Shown here piece after piece: positions 43,154 through 52,031 of a stretch of DNA of 64,000 bases. Within the stretch, counting starts at the first letter, position 1, and the number at the start of each line of letters is the position of its first letter. The DNA comes from Planobispora rosea. GTDB taxonomy: Bacteria > Actinomycetota > Actinomycetes > Streptosporangiales > Streptosporangiaceae. A program made the translations under genes and the position numbers. The DNA lies in assembly GCF_014648175.1 (NCBI RefSeq), contig NZ_BMQP01000038.1, forward strand, positions 16,588-80,587. The letters are read 5' to 3'. Under the pieces are notes generated by a model. The model searched no databases and was not told the DNA's origin. It saw only the letters and a list, made by a program, of their open reading frames with translations.

Positions 43154-43181
43154 AGCGGGCCGGGTTCTCACCCGGCCCGCT
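43154..43181 (+). terminator. terminator hairpin
   Basis: A perfect 12-bp stem AGCGGGCCGGGT/ACCCGGCCCGCT with loop TCTC, followed by TCTCATGTT. It ends the DUF6328-GPGG transcript and may also stop the opposite strand. Confidence 0.85.
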
Positions 43182-43283
43182 TCTCATGTTCCCGTCCCGG
43201 TCCCGCCAGCGAGAAACCCCGGGAGGCCCGCAAAGATCAGTGAAGAGCATGAAGAACAGTGAGGGACTGCCGGCGGAGCGCCG

Positions 43284-44012
43284 TCAGCAGCCTCCGTCAT
43301 CGTCGAGGCGGTAGACCGCGTAGGCCCGGCCCAGCACCGGGAGCGCCACGTTGCGGACCCGGATGCCCGCGGACGTGATCCCCTTCTCGGTCCCCATGTG
43401 CGCGTGACCGTGCAGAATCAGGTCAGCGCCCTCCGCGTCGATCGCCTCGGCCAGCAGGTAGCTGCCGAGGAAGGGATAGATCTCCGGCGGCTCCCCGGCA
43501 AGGGTGTCGTTGACCGGCGAGTAGTGCGACAGGACGACTCGCCAGTCGGCCTCAAGCTCCTTCAGGGCCGTCCGCCAGCGGTCGGCGATGCGCTTGGTGT
43601 GGTTGACGAACGCCTTGATCTCCGGCTCGCCGAACTCGCTGGCGCACTTGCCGGCGAACCCCCCGCCGAAACCCTTCCCGCCGACCACGCCGAGCCGCTG
43701 GCCGTTGATGTCGAGGACGACGGCGTCGTCGTGCAGCACCGCGATCCCGGCCTCGCGCAGCATGGCCGCGATCTCGGCGGGCTTGTCGGAATGGTGGTCA
43801 TGGTTGCCGAGCACGGCGACCACGGGGATCGGCAGGTCACGGAACTCCTTGACCACCACCTCACCCTCCTCCAGGGTCCCATGCCTGGTCAGGTCGCCGG
43901 CCAGCAGCAGAACATCGGCCTTCTCCTCGATCCCGGTCAGGTGGGAACGGTAGCGTCCGCCCATGTCCGTTCCCAGATGAACATCCCCGACCGCTGCGAT
44001 TCGCAGGCTCAC
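43284..44012 (-). CDS. metallophosphoesterase
   Basis: 242 residues from GTG 44012, which overlaps the BON gene stop (GTGA) and has GAGGAGG upstream. Calcineurin-like motifs are complete: GDVHLG (D, H), LLAGDLTRHG (GDxx[ST]R), VLGNHDHH (GNHD), VVLSHYSP and LILHGHAHMG (GHxH). This is a two-metal phosphatase/phosphodiesterase; substrates in this group range from cyclic nucleotides to nucleic acids. An unrelated longer frame upstream is the shadow of the BON gene. Co-transcribed with the BON-domain protein. Confidence 0.9.
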   Translation of the reverse strand: MSLRIAAVGDVHLGTDMGGRYRSHLTGIEEKADVLLLAGDLTRHGTLEEGEVVVKEFRDLPIPVVAVLGNHDHHSDKPAEIAAMLREAGIAVLHDDAVVLDINGQRLGVVGGKGFGGGFAGKCASEFGEPEIKAFVNHTKRIADRWRTALKELEADWRVVLSHYSPVNDTLAGEPPEIYPFLGSYLLAEAIDAEGADLILHGHAHMGTEKGITSAGIRVRNVALPVLGRAYAVYRLDDDGGC

Positions 44013-44254
44013 AGTTTCTCCTCCTCTTCGGGCGTCCGGACATCCACAACGGTGAGCTCGTTGCGGACCACCAGCCCGGGCGCCGCCTCGCTCGCCACAT
44101 CGGCGATCAGCCCACGGCGCTCCTCGCAACTCACCTGGCCGCGCAGGAAGAGCTGCTCCCCTCGGACGTCTACCCGGATGCCCAACTCGTTCGTGCGTTC
44201 GTCCTCTGCCAGCGCACCCTGCACCCGTGCGGCGACATATTGCGGAGCCTCCAT
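44009..44254 (-). CDS. BON-domain protein
   Basis: 81 residues, a single BON domain: VAARVQGALAEDERTNELGIRVDVRGEQLFLRGQVSCEERRGLIADVASEAAPGLVVRNELTV. BON domains are alpha-beta folds that bind membranes or osmotic stress components; here there is no signal peptide, so it is cytoplasmic. A GAGGAG ribosome site precedes ATG 44254. It overlaps the metallophosphoesterase start, suggesting a shared stress-linked function. Confidence 0.87.
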   Translation of the reverse strand: MEAPQYVAARVQGALAEDERTNELGIRVDVRGEQLFLRGQVSCEERRGLIADVASEAAPGLVVRNELTVVDVRTPEEEEKL

Positions 44255-44417
44255 GATCGAACTCCTCTCGCCCTCGAACCCTCACCCCGATACCCGGGGA
44301 CTTCCCGCGCACTCCAAGGTCAAACGGGTTTAAAAGCCTCCACAGGGGTAGGGGATTTCAAAGGATGCCTAAGACGCAGGCACGTTTCTGTCGCATCACC
44401 GCTGCGGAGCCGTGCCT

Positions 44418-45716
44418 ATGAACATCGCGATGGTGTCCGAACACGCCAGTCCCCTCGCCGCCATCGGCAGCGCCGACGCGGGCGGCCAGAACGTGCACGT
44501 CGCGGCGTTGTCCCGCGCGCTGGCCGCACGGGGGAACACGGTGACCGTCTACACCCGCAGGGACTCCCCCGGCCAGGCCGCGGAGGTCGACTTCGCGCCC
44601 GGTGTGACCGTCGTCCACGTCCCCGCCGGTCCACCGGAGAACATCCCCAAAGACGATCTCCTCCCCTGGATGCCGGACTTCAGCCGGTGGATGGCCCGGC
44701 GCTGGGCGGTGTCCGCCCCCGACATCGCGCACAGCCACTTCTGGATGAGCGGTCTGGCCGCCCTGGCCGCCGCCCGAGCCACCGGAGTGCCGGTCGTCCA
44801 CACCTTCCACGCTCTCGGCGCCGTCAAGCGGCGGCACCAGGGCGGCGCCGACACCAGCCCGCGCGAGCGCCTGGAGACGGAGACGGTCATCGCCTCGCAG
44901 GTGGACGCGGTGATCGCGACCTGCGCCGACGAGGTGACCGAGCTGAACCGGATGCGGGTCCCCCGGCGGGCCACCCACGTCGTGCCCTGCGGCGTGGACC
45001 TGGCCGCCTTCACCCCCGAGGGCCCGGCCCTGGACCTCGGGCCCGGCCCGATCCTGCTCTCCATCGGCCGCCCGGTCCCCCGCAAGGGCGTGGAGACCGT
45101 CGTCCGCGCGCTCCGCCTGGTGCCGGGGGCCACGCTGGTCATCGCGGGCGGAGAGCCCGGGGAGCCGGAGATCACCCGGCTGGGGCGGATCGCCGCCGAG
45201 TACGGCGTCGCCGACCGGGTGCGGTTCATCGGCAGGGTGGAGCGCTCCGCGGTCCCCGCCCTGATGCGGGCGGCGACCGCGGTGGTCACCGTGCCCTGGT
45301 ACGAGCCGTTCGGAATCGTCCCGCTGGAGGCCATGGCCTGCGGGGTGCCGGTGGTCGCCTCGGCGGTGGGAGGGCATCTGGACACCGTCGTCCCGGGAGT
45401 CACCGGCGTGCTGGTCCCGCCGCGCCGGGAGGCGGCGCTGGCGGACGCGCTCCGCGGGCTGCTCGCGGAGCCGTCGCTGACGGCGGCATACGGCGCCGCG
45501 GCGGCGGACCGGGCGGCGTCCCGCTACGGCTGGGAGCGGGTGGCGGCGGAGACGGCGGCCGTCTACGCCGGGGTGCTCGCCCAGCGGAGCCGTACCGCGC
45601 AGATAACGGCGGCGGCGCGCCGCTCGCGCGAGGCGAGCGGGCGCGCCCGGCCGACCGTCACTTTCCGGTCGCCTGGTGAAGACTCCGTGCCGCGGAGCGG
45701 TCGATCGCTGCCTTGA
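44418..45716 (+). CDS. GT4-family glycosyltransferase
   Basis: 432 residues from ATG 44418 (CGGAG about 8 bases upstream); GTG 44412 is an alternative. N-terminal Rossmann part with MVSEHASPLAAIGSADAGGQNVHVAALSRALAARGNTVTVYTR, then LSIGRPVPRKGVETVVRAL and EPFGIVPLEAMACGVPVVASAVGG with the E-x7-E motif that binds nucleotide sugar. This matches retaining GT-B enzymes of family 4 (sucrose synthase/MshA-like). The acceptor is unknown. The last 59 bases overlap the convergent DUF4235 gene, and the C-terminal tail from about residue 395 is low-complexity and basic. Confidence 0.9.
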   Translation: MNIAMVSEHASPLAAIGSADAGGQNVHVAALSRALAARGNTVTVYTRRDSPGQAAEVDFAPGVTVVHVPAGPPENIPKDDLLPWMPDFSRWMARRWAVSAPDIAHSHFWMSGLAALAAARATGVPVVHTFHALGAVKRRHQGGADTSPRERLETETVIASQVDAVIATCADEVTELNRMRVPRRATHVVPCGVDLAAFTPEGPALDLGPGPILLSIGRPVPRKGVETVVRALRLVPGATLVIAGGEPGEPEITRLGRIAAEYGVADRVRFIGRVERSAVPALMRAATAVVTVPWYEPFGIVPLEAMACGVPVVASAVGGHLDTVVPGVTGVLVPPRREAALADALRGLLAEPSLTAAYGAAAADRAASRYGWERVAAETAAVYAGVLAQRSRTAQITAAARRSREASGRARPTVTFRSPGEDSVPRSGRSLP

Positions 45717-45909
45717 CGACACCGAAAATCGCTCCCTGGACGGCCGCGGCGAGCAGAACCTCGCCCCAGCCGTACTCCTCCGACGTCGCCTGAGGGGCGT
45801 CGTCCTTGCCGGAGGCGAATTTCCAGACCTGCTTGAAGATGGCCCCGGCGAGAGCACCGCCGAGCATTCCGCTCACGGCGCCCACACCTCGGGATACGAC
45901 CTTGCTCAC
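45658..45909 (-). CDS. DUF4235 membrane protein
   Basis: 83 residues from GTG 45909. The hydrophobic, Gly-rich helices GAVSGMLGGALAGAIFKQVWKFASG and WGEVLLAAAVQGAIFGVVKAAIDR, with the KxxxDAPxAT linker, match DUF4235, a common actinobacterial small membrane protein of unknown function. It overlaps the glycosyltransferase gene tail-to-tail by 59 bases and lies 31 bases after DUF6458, probably in one transcript. Confidence 0.87.
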   Translation of the reverse strand: MSKVVSRGVGAVSGMLGGALAGAIFKQVWKFASGKDDAPQATSEEYGWGEVLLAAAVQGAIFGVVKAAIDRSAARSLHQATGK

Positions 45910-45940
45910 CGTCCGTCCTCCATTTCCCCTGATCAGGAAC

Positions 45941-46204
45941 TCATACGACCGGGGGGTCGTCGTAGCGGCGCTCCTCGTAGATCCGCTGGTGGGTCACCGG
46001 GTCCTCGGTGACGACGGTGGTGTTGGACGCCAGGGTGCGGCGGGCGACGTTCATCCGGTAGAGCGCGAACATCAGCCACACCAGGCCGCCGATCATCAGG
46101 ATCACGCCGAGGACGTTGATGTCGAGCCCAGCGAGGTTGAACTCGATCGCCCAGGTGAAAATGGCGCCGATCATAATGAGGACGATGCCGCCTGCGATGG
46201 TCAT
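45941..46204 (-). CDS. DUF6458 small membrane protein
   Basis: 87 residues with an AGGAGG site before ATG 46204. Two transmembrane helices (IAGGIVLIMIGAIFTWAIEF and LDINVLGVILMIGGLVWLMFALY) and a polar C-terminal tail RRTLASNTTVVTEDPVTHQRIYEERRYDD. The GGIxLIxxGAI...DxNxLGxILMxGG pattern is that of DUF6458 proteins. Function is unknown. It heads the two-gene minus-strand unit with DUF4235. Confidence 0.85.
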   Translation of the reverse strand: MTIAGGIVLIMIGAIFTWAIEFNLAGLDINVLGVILMIGGLVWLMFALYRMNVARRTLASNTTVVTEDPVTHQRIYEERRYDDPPVV

Positions 46205-46281
46205 GGGTCTTCCTCCTTCGAACCAGCTACCTTCTCCCTATCCCTGGTACGGATCTCAAACGTCGCCGCATGGAGGCCGCC

Positions 46282-46815
46282 GTGATACCTGACCGTCCGA
46301 TCGTCGTCACCGGCCTGATGGGCTCGGGGAAGACCTCCGTCGCCCGGATACTCGCGGCGGAGCTCGGACGCGAGCTGCGCGACAGCGATCCGGACATCTC
46401 CGCCCGGTACGACGGCGCGACGGCGGCGGAGACCGCCGCCGCGGTGGGCGCCGAGGAACTCCACCGGCGTGAGGCGGAGCACCTGGCCTGGGCCCTCGCA
46501 CAGCGGCCCGCCCCGGTGATCGCCGCAGCGGCCAGTGTGGTGGACGGCCCGGACTGCCGGGCCGTGCTGAAGGCCGCGACGGTGGTCTGGCTGGACGCGC
46601 CGCCGGCGACCCTCGCCGAGCGCATGCTCTCCGGTGCGCACCGCCCGCACTTCGAGCCCGATCTGGAGGCGATGCTCACCAAGCAGCGTGCCCGCCGCGG
46701 GCCGCTCTTCACCGAGGTCGCGGATCTGATCTTCGACGTCTCCGCGCTCTCCCCCGAGGAGGTGGCCTCCCGGGTGCTCGCCTCGCTCGGTGCGGAACCG
46801 TCCGGCGAGGAATGA
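46282..46815 (+). CDS. shikimate kinase-like P-loop protein
   Basis: 177 residues from GTG 46282, which has GGAGG 5 bases upstream; ATG 46270 lacks a site. Walker A GLMGSGKTS opens the chain, followed by LRDSDPDIS (the shikimate-kinase D-x-D) and a lid-like RRGPLFTEVADLIFDV near the end. Length and fold fit shikimate/gluconate kinases. The aro genes are not nearby, so a different small-molecule acceptor is possible. It is convergent to the DUF305 gene with a 24-base gap. Confidence 0.8.
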   Translation: MIPDRPIVVTGLMGSGKTSVARILAAELGRELRDSDPDISARYDGATAAETAAAVGAEELHRREAEHLAWALAQRPAPVIAAAASVVDGPDCRAVLKAATVVWLDAPPATLAERMLSGAHRPHFEPDLEAMLTKQRARRGPLFTEVADLIFDVSALSPEEVASRVLASLGAEPSGEE

Positions 46816-46839
46816 GGCCGCCGGCCCCGAGGAATGAGG

Positions 46840-47436
46840 TCACCGGCCCCGGAGCCGCAGCATATGGCCGATCTGGGCGGTGCGGGAGGCGTCGATCCGT
46901 TCCGCCAGCCGCCGCACCTCGGGGTGCAGCCCGGCGACCGCCTCCGCCCTGGCGAGCTGGACGGCGTCGTCCTGGTGGGCGATCAGCGCGTCGAGGAACC
47001 GCCTCTCGAAGTCGGCCGGGGCCGCGCCGGCGACCTCGGCGACCTCCCGCTCGCTCGTCTCCGGCATGCCGCCGTGGGAGGCGTGCTCGTCGGCGGGGGC
47101 GGTCGCGGGCTGGTCCCAGTCCCGCAGCCAGCCGGCCATGGTGGCGGTCTCGGCCTCCTGGGCGGTGACGATGGCCGCCGCGAGGATCCTGACCTCCTGG
47201 CGGGCGGCCCGTCCGCCCGCCAGCCGGGCCAGTTCCACGCCCTGGCCGTTGTGGGGGACCATCATCTGCAGGAACATCACGTCGGCGGAGTTGAAGCCGC
47301 GGGCGGGACCGGCCTCCGCGGCCCGGTCGGCCACGACGCCGCGCGCCCACTCACCGCTGGAGGCTCCGCAGCCGGTCAGGGCCACGCAGCCGGCCAGAGC
47401 GAGGGCGCTCAACGCCGCCGGGACAGTGCGCTTCAT
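46840..47436 (-). CDS. DUF305 lipoprotein
   Basis: 198 residues from ATG 47436, with GGAGA before it. A signal peptide ends in a lipobox (ALAGC or ALTGC, the second giving CGASSG as mature start). The DUF305 domain shows FNSADVMFLQMMVPHNGQGVELARLA, ATMAGWLRDW and FLDALIAHQDDAVQLARAE, with the repeated M-x2-H/H-x-D patterns thought to bind copper or iron in ferritin-like four-helix bundles. Outer-surface location is predicted. HASHGG in the loop adds metal-binding capacity. Confidence 0.88.
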   Translation of the reverse strand: MKRTVPAALSALALAGCVALTGCGASSGEWARGVVADRAAEAGPARGFNSADVMFLQMMVPHNGQGVELARLAGGRAARQEVRILAAAIVTAQEAETATMAGWLRDWDQPATAPADEHASHGGMPETSEREVAEVAGAAPADFERRFLDALIAHQDDAVQLARAEAVAGLHPEVRRLAERIDASRTAQIGHMLRLRGR

Positions 47437-47529
47437 CGGGGTCTCCTTGTGGACGGCGGTACCCCGGGCGGGGGATCGGGTCTCCCCCGCCCGGAGCACA
47501 TTCCCTTGACCGGGAGAGGCCGGGGAACC

Positions 47530-48390
47530 CTAGACGCGCTTCCACAGGGCGGGGGCGTTCGGCGGCTCCCAGCCCGGCAGCGAGGTGTGCGCCTGCAGGC
47601 ACTGGTAGGTCGCGCCGCCGTAGGTCACCCGCGCGCCCGCCGCGTAGGCGGTGTTCGGGGCCCAGGTGCCGCCCGGCTGGGTCGCGGTCGGCGTCGGCGT
47701 CGGCGTGACCGTCGGGGTGACGGTCGGCGTGGGGGTCGGGGTGGGGGTCGGGGTCGCGCCGCCGCCGAAGTCGACGTCGCTGCAGGTGTAGAAGGCCTCG
47801 TCGCTGCCCACCACGCGCTGCCAGATCGAGTAGATCAGGGCGCGGCCGGTCCGCTGCGGGAGGTTGATCGTCCAGTTGGTGTAGGTCGTGGGGTTCTGGT
47901 TGGTGAAGGTCTTGATGTGCTCCAGGTCCGACCAGCGCAGCGGCTGGGTCGGGCTCCAGCCGGGCTTGGTGATGTAGAACTCGAAGTTGCTGTTGGCGTG
48001 CGGCGCGGTCGCGTGGTAGGTGATCGTCAGCGGTCCCGGGCTCACCTTCGTGGCCGGCCAGTCGGCGCGGGCGAGGTCGAGGCCGCGGTACTTGTCACGC
48101 CCGGCGCTGCACAGTTTGCCGTCCGGGATGAGCTGGCGGTGCCGCCCGGCGGCGGTGAGCAGGGACACCTCGTGCCAGTCGTAGAAGGCCTGGGTGCCGC
48201 CGGCCGCGACGGCGGCCTTGCACGCCGCGGACTTCGGGCTGTCCGGGCCCTCGGTCTTGCAGACGTAGGCACGGCTGGGGGGATTCGACATGGACCCGTG
48301 GGCGCCCGCCGGGGCCGAGGGGATCAGAGCCAGCAGGGATCCGGCCGCAAGGGCGACGGCTCCGGTGGTCACCTTGTGTCGCAGGTGCAC
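47530..48390 (-). CDS. lytic polysaccharide monooxygenase (AA10) with CBM5/12
   Basis: 286 residues. A signal peptide (1-30, ending APAGA) releases His31, the first histidine of the copper brace (HGSMSNPPSR). The second brace His131 lies in HANSNFEFYITKPGW. EAFYTCSDVDF is the typical AA10 C-terminal motif. A Thr-Pro linker of about 27 residues leads to a CBM5/12 module (WAPNTAYAAGARVTYGGATYQCLQAHTSLPGWEPP). The enzyme cleaves chitin or cellulose oxidatively outside the cell. It stands alone, with about 260 bases of repeat-bearing spacer before the M14 peptidase. Confidence 0.93.
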   Translation of the reverse strand: MHLRHKVTTGAVALAAGSLLALIPSAPAGAHGSMSNPPSRAYVCKTEGPDSPKSAACKAAVAAGGTQAFYDWHEVSLLTAAGRHRQLIPDGKLCSAGRDKYRGLDLARADWPATKVSPGPLTITYHATAPHANSNFEFYITKPGWSPTQPLRWSDLEHIKTFTNQNPTTYTNWTINLPQRTGRALIYSIWQRVVGSDEAFYTCSDVDFGGGATPTPTPTPTPTVTPTVTPTPTPTATQPGGTWAPNTAYAAGARVTYGGATYQCLQAHTSLPGWEPPNAPALWKRV

Positions 48391-48541
48391 GTGGACTCCT
48401 CCTGTAGGGGGGAATGGAGGTGGAACATGTCCAACGGCCGACGGATAGCACGTTATTAATAGGAAACCTTACTAAGAATTAGGCGAACCGGCCAGCGGTT
48501 CCCGGGAACACGTAGCGGGACACCCGGCGGAACACCCGGCC

Positions 48542-48601
48542 GGGCACGCGATCGGGCACGCGATCGGGCACACGGCGAGGCACACGACCGGGCACGCGGC
48601 G
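48542..48601. repeat. 12-bp tandem repeat
   Basis: Five units of 12 bases (consensus GGGCACGCGATC): two identical copies at 48542-48553 and 48554-48565, then three diverged copies to 48601. More degenerate copies extend left to about 48500. It is non-coding and lies between two secreted-enzyme genes, next to the 30-base palindrome. Confidence 0.75.
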
Positions 48602-48630
48602 GGGCCGGGCGCCGTACGGCGCCCGGCCCC
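48601..48630 (-). terminator. 30-base palindrome, probable terminator of the M14 gene
   Basis: A complete palindrome with 15-base arms (GGGGCCGGGCGCCGT and its complement) and no spacer, 21 bases beyond the stop of the minus-strand M14 peptidase gene. Very strong hairpin without T tract. Confidence 0.75.
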
Positions 48631-48651
48631 GGTGACCGGTCCCGTAACCGG

Positions 48652-51600
48652 CTAACCGATCAGGTACTTCATGATCTTCTTGATCGCGGCGGCCCGCTCG
48701 GCGTCGCTCGCCACCTGCTCCAGGCCGAAGCCGAAGAACACGGTGTCCCGCGTGGTGACCGCGGCCGTCTTGTCGGCCTGCGCCCGGGCGAAGTCACCGG
48801 CCCCCTGCGGGCTGCCGGGCGGCGGGCCCGGGATGGACCAGGCGCCGAGCCCGGACTCGAAGCCCTCGGCGTCCGGGGTCCCGCCGGCGGTGGTGATCCT
48901 GGTGTCGTCCACGAACGCGCCGACCCCGCCGGTGGACGGGTCGGTCACGTAGCCGATCGAGACCTCGACCTGCTTGCCCGCGTAGGCGGACAGGTCGAAG
49001 GCCACCTGCCGCCAGCCGCCCGAGTCTCCGGTGAAGGCGTTCCACGACCCGCTGGTCCCGGTCGGCTGACACGGGTTGCCCGGGGTCAGGTAGCGGGTCA
49101 GCCACGGGTGCTCCTCCAGCAGGAAGCCGGCCTCGCACTCGGCCGGGACGGCGGTGGTGGTCCCGCCGTTCAGGTCGGGCAGCGCGGTCCAGTCCTCCTG
49201 GCCGGCGGTGCGGGCCTCCACGATGACGTGGTCGTAACTCTCCTCGGTGTTGAAGGAAAGCTGGAACTCCAGCTTGGGCTGCTGGGCCGCGGTCACCGAC
49301 GACAGGTCGACCGTCCGGGTCAGCCTCATGTACGAGTCGTCGGAGTGCGGTCCGGCGACGTACCAGTCGCCCTCGGCCGGGTCGAACGGCCCGGTCGCAC
49401 CCTCGTAGACCGCCGAGGCCGAGCTCCTGAACTGCGGGAACTCGTCCGGCGGGAGGACATCGCCGGTGACCTGGAGACTGCCGGCCTCGTTCAGCGGGTT
49501 GTCGGCCACGGCCGGGCCGCCGAAGGTCGCCGAGGTCCCGGTCAGCGGGGTGCCGGTGCCGGTGACGCCGGTCGGCCCGCTGCGCGAGGTCCTGCCGTAC
49601 ACGCCCATGTAGTACTGGGCGAAGTCGTCGGCCAGGAGCAGGCACTCCTCGAAGAAGCCGTCGAACGTGGTGACGACGCAGTCGGCGTCCGGCGCGCCGT
49701 CCAGGCCGTAGTAGACGCCGCCGAGCGTGGCGCCGAGGAGGCCGTAGTAGGCGGCGGTCTCGCCGGTGTGCAGGACCTTGCCGCCCTCGTTGAGGTAGTC
49801 GCGCACCGCGATGGTCAGGTCCTGCTGCGACCTCCTGACGTCCAGGTCCGGCAGCGGGCCGAGCGGGGTCTGGGTGACCACGTCCTGCGCCTCCATGGCG
49901 AGCCGGTCGTCGCCCAGGTACCAGGCCACCGCCTTGAAGTGGCCCAGCACGCCGAGGTGGTGCGGCACGCCCTGCTTGTCGACGTCCCACGTCTCGGAGG
50001 AGTATCCGGCCGTCTGGAGCGCCTGCCGGTACTGCGCGGCGTACTTGGGCGCGGTCACCGACGCCGGGTAGTCGGGGTTGAGTCCGGTGTAGTCCTCGTT
50101 GGCCAGCACGAGCACCTTGGCCGAGGACTTCTTCTCCAGCGTGTAGGTGAAGTGCTCGCTCTCCACGGTCCCGGTGCCGAGCCTGAACCCGGTGAACCAG
50201 ACCTCGACCTTGTCACCCGGTTTCGCGCCCCGCACCGTGGCGCGGTACTCCGCGAAGTACTCGTCGTTCTCGTCGCCGTACCGCTCGCCGCCGCGCCACT
50301 CGGTCAGCGGCCTGATCTGGGCGGGCCCGCCGTTGATCCGGAAGCGCATCAGCTTGGCGGCCAGCGACCGGCGGGCGGTCACGGCCACCGGCTGCGGGTC
50401 GCCGTAGGAGACGGTGAAGCTGTCGGGACGGAAGTCCGGCGCGGTCCGGCCGACCGGGGAGACGGGCCGGTCGGGGGTGTGCACGGACTTGGCCACGGAG
50501 AGCGCCAGCGGGACGTTCTTGGCGAACTCCGCCTGGATCAGCGCCTCGTCGTCGGGGAAGGTGAAGCCCTGGCCGCCCGCGCAGTCCTCAAGCGTCCACT
50601 CGTCGTCCGGGACGCTCTCCACCGCGACCTCGCAGGTGCTCATCTCGGGAGTGATCGACAGGGCGCCGCGTCTGTTCGTCATGTGCCCGTCGGTCTCGCC
50701 GTTGGTGGTGTAGAGCTCGGCTCCGATGTCGGGGTCGTAGCCGGGCACGGCGGGCGTCGCGTCGTCGCCGAGCAGCGCCTCGAAGATCAGGTCGTCGGGG
50801 GTGGGGGTGGCCTGCTGCCAGCCGACGCCGTACAGCAGCAGCTGCGCGGCCGAGTGGTAGTTCATCAGGTAGGTGAAGCCCACCCGCCTGGCCAGGTCGT
50901 CGACGGCCTTGGTCTCGGGCTCGGACTGCGCGCTCGGACCGCGGTAGGTCAGGCTGGCCGGGTTGGGCGAGGAGCCCTCGTTGTCGTAGCCCCACTTGTA
51001 GGCGAAGTTGCGGTTGAGGTCCACGCCGTCGGCGCTGGTGATCTGCCCGTTGCCGTCGTTGTCGCGGAGGTTCTTGCGCCAGAGCCGGTTGCCCTCGGTG
51101 AAGCTGTAGTCGTAGCCGTCGGGGTTGGCCACCGGGATGAACCAGATCTCGGTGGTGTCCACCAGCTTGGTGATCTCGGCGTCGGTGCCGTAGCCGTTGA
51201 GGAAGCGCAACAGGAGCCTGCGGACCATCTCCGGCGTGATCCACTCGCGGGCGTGCTGGGCCGCCATGTAGAGCGTGGCCTTGCGGGTGCCGTCCCGGAG
51301 CTTGCGGGCGTTCTTGGTGACCTTGATCGCGGTCATCTTCTGGCCCTGGACGGTGGTGCCGTAGTCGACGACCTTGGCGATGTCCGGCTCGGCGTCCGCG
51401 GCGGCGACGATCTGCTCGCGGATGCCCCCCGCGCCGCCGTACGGCTTGAAGACGCCGTCGCTCTTGACCGCCGCCCGCTTCTGCGCGGTCTTCTGGACGC
51501 TCAGGCTCAGACCGCGCTCGGCCAGCTGTGCCGCCTGGGCCGCACCGAGGACCACCTCAACGGTGATCTTCTTGCCGTCCGCGGACCTGGTGAGCCGGAG

Positions 51601-51783
51601 CTCCTCCCGGTCGACGCCGGACGCCAGCAGCGCCGCCAGCTGCTGCGCAGTGAGCTCGCCGGTGTAGACGTGAATACCGTCGCCCGCGCCCGGCGGGTCC
51701 GGGACCGCCGCCGCGGGCGGGGCCGTGAGCAGGCCCGCCAGCATGGCCATGACGGCGAGGACGGCTAATCGCGCACGCTTCAT
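48652..51783 (-). CDS. secreted M14 zinc carboxypeptidase, multidomain
   Basis: 1043 residues from ATG 51783, with GGAGG 5 bases upstream. A signal peptide (about 1-26, ending PAAA) precedes a propeptide-like region, then an M14 domain: zinc ligands H177-x2-E180 (AQHAREW), NPDGYDYS, DLNRNFAYKWG, third ligand His310 (NYHSAAQ) and catalytic Glu380 (TPEMS). The remaining 600 residues hold beta-rich domains, including a region with KVLHTGETAAYYGLLG and a C-terminal jelly-roll with GGWRQVAFDLSAYAGKQVEVSIGYVTDP (MAM/carbohydrate-binding-like). Predicted extracellular protein degradation. Monocistronic. Confidence 0.92.
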   Translation of the reverse strand: MKRARLAVLAVMAMLAGLLTAPPAAAVPDPPGAGDGIHVYTGELTAQQLAALLASGVDREELRLTRSADGKKITVEVVLGAAQAAQLAERGLSLSVQKTAQKRAAVKSDGVFKPYGGAGGIREQIVAAADAEPDIAKVVDYGTTVQGQKMTAIKVTKNARKLRDGTRKATLYMAAQHAREWITPEMVRRLLLRFLNGYGTDAEITKLVDTTEIWFIPVANPDGYDYSFTEGNRLWRKNLRDNDGNGQITSADGVDLNRNFAYKWGYDNEGSSPNPASLTYRGPSAQSEPETKAVDDLARRVGFTYLMNYHSAAQLLLYGVGWQQATPTPDDLIFEALLGDDATPAVPGYDPDIGAELYTTNGETDGHMTNRRGALSITPEMSTCEVAVESVPDDEWTLEDCAGGQGFTFPDDEALIQAEFAKNVPLALSVAKSVHTPDRPVSPVGRTAPDFRPDSFTVSYGDPQPVAVTARRSLAAKLMRFRINGGPAQIRPLTEWRGGERYGDENDEYFAEYRATVRGAKPGDKVEVWFTGFRLGTGTVESEHFTYTLEKKSSAKVLVLANEDYTGLNPDYPASVTAPKYAAQYRQALQTAGYSSETWDVDKQGVPHHLGVLGHFKAVAWYLGDDRLAMEAQDVVTQTPLGPLPDLDVRRSQQDLTIAVRDYLNEGGKVLHTGETAAYYGLLGATLGGVYYGLDGAPDADCVVTTFDGFFEECLLLADDFAQYYMGVYGRTSRSGPTGVTGTGTPLTGTSATFGGPAVADNPLNEAGSLQVTGDVLPPDEFPQFRSSASAVYEGATGPFDPAEGDWYVAGPHSDDSYMRLTRTVDLSSVTAAQQPKLEFQLSFNTEESYDHVIVEARTAGQEDWTALPDLNGGTTTAVPAECEAGFLLEEHPWLTRYLTPGNPCQPTGTSGSWNAFTGDSGGWRQVAFDLSAYAGKQVEVSIGYVTDPSTGGVGAFVDDTRITTAGGTPDAEGFESGLGAWSIPGPPPGSPQGAGDFARAQADKTAAVTTRDTVFFGFGLEQVASDAERAAAIKKIMKYLIG

Positions 51784-52031
51784 CGCAACCTCCGCACATT
51801 CCCCGGAACACGGGGATGTCCGAAATTTGCGCGGTGCCCGGAACACTGTCAACGCTGTGGACGGCGCTGACCACATGTGGCCAGCGTGATTTTTGGGCCT
51901 TCTCCATCGGCTCTTGGTATGCAGCTTCACAGACCGGTACGGCAAGCGCCCGGCACACCGATTTTTCTCACGTTCACTGTCACATCGGGTGACGGGCTGA
52001 GCATGATCAGTGAGTCCGCTATTCTCCCGCT

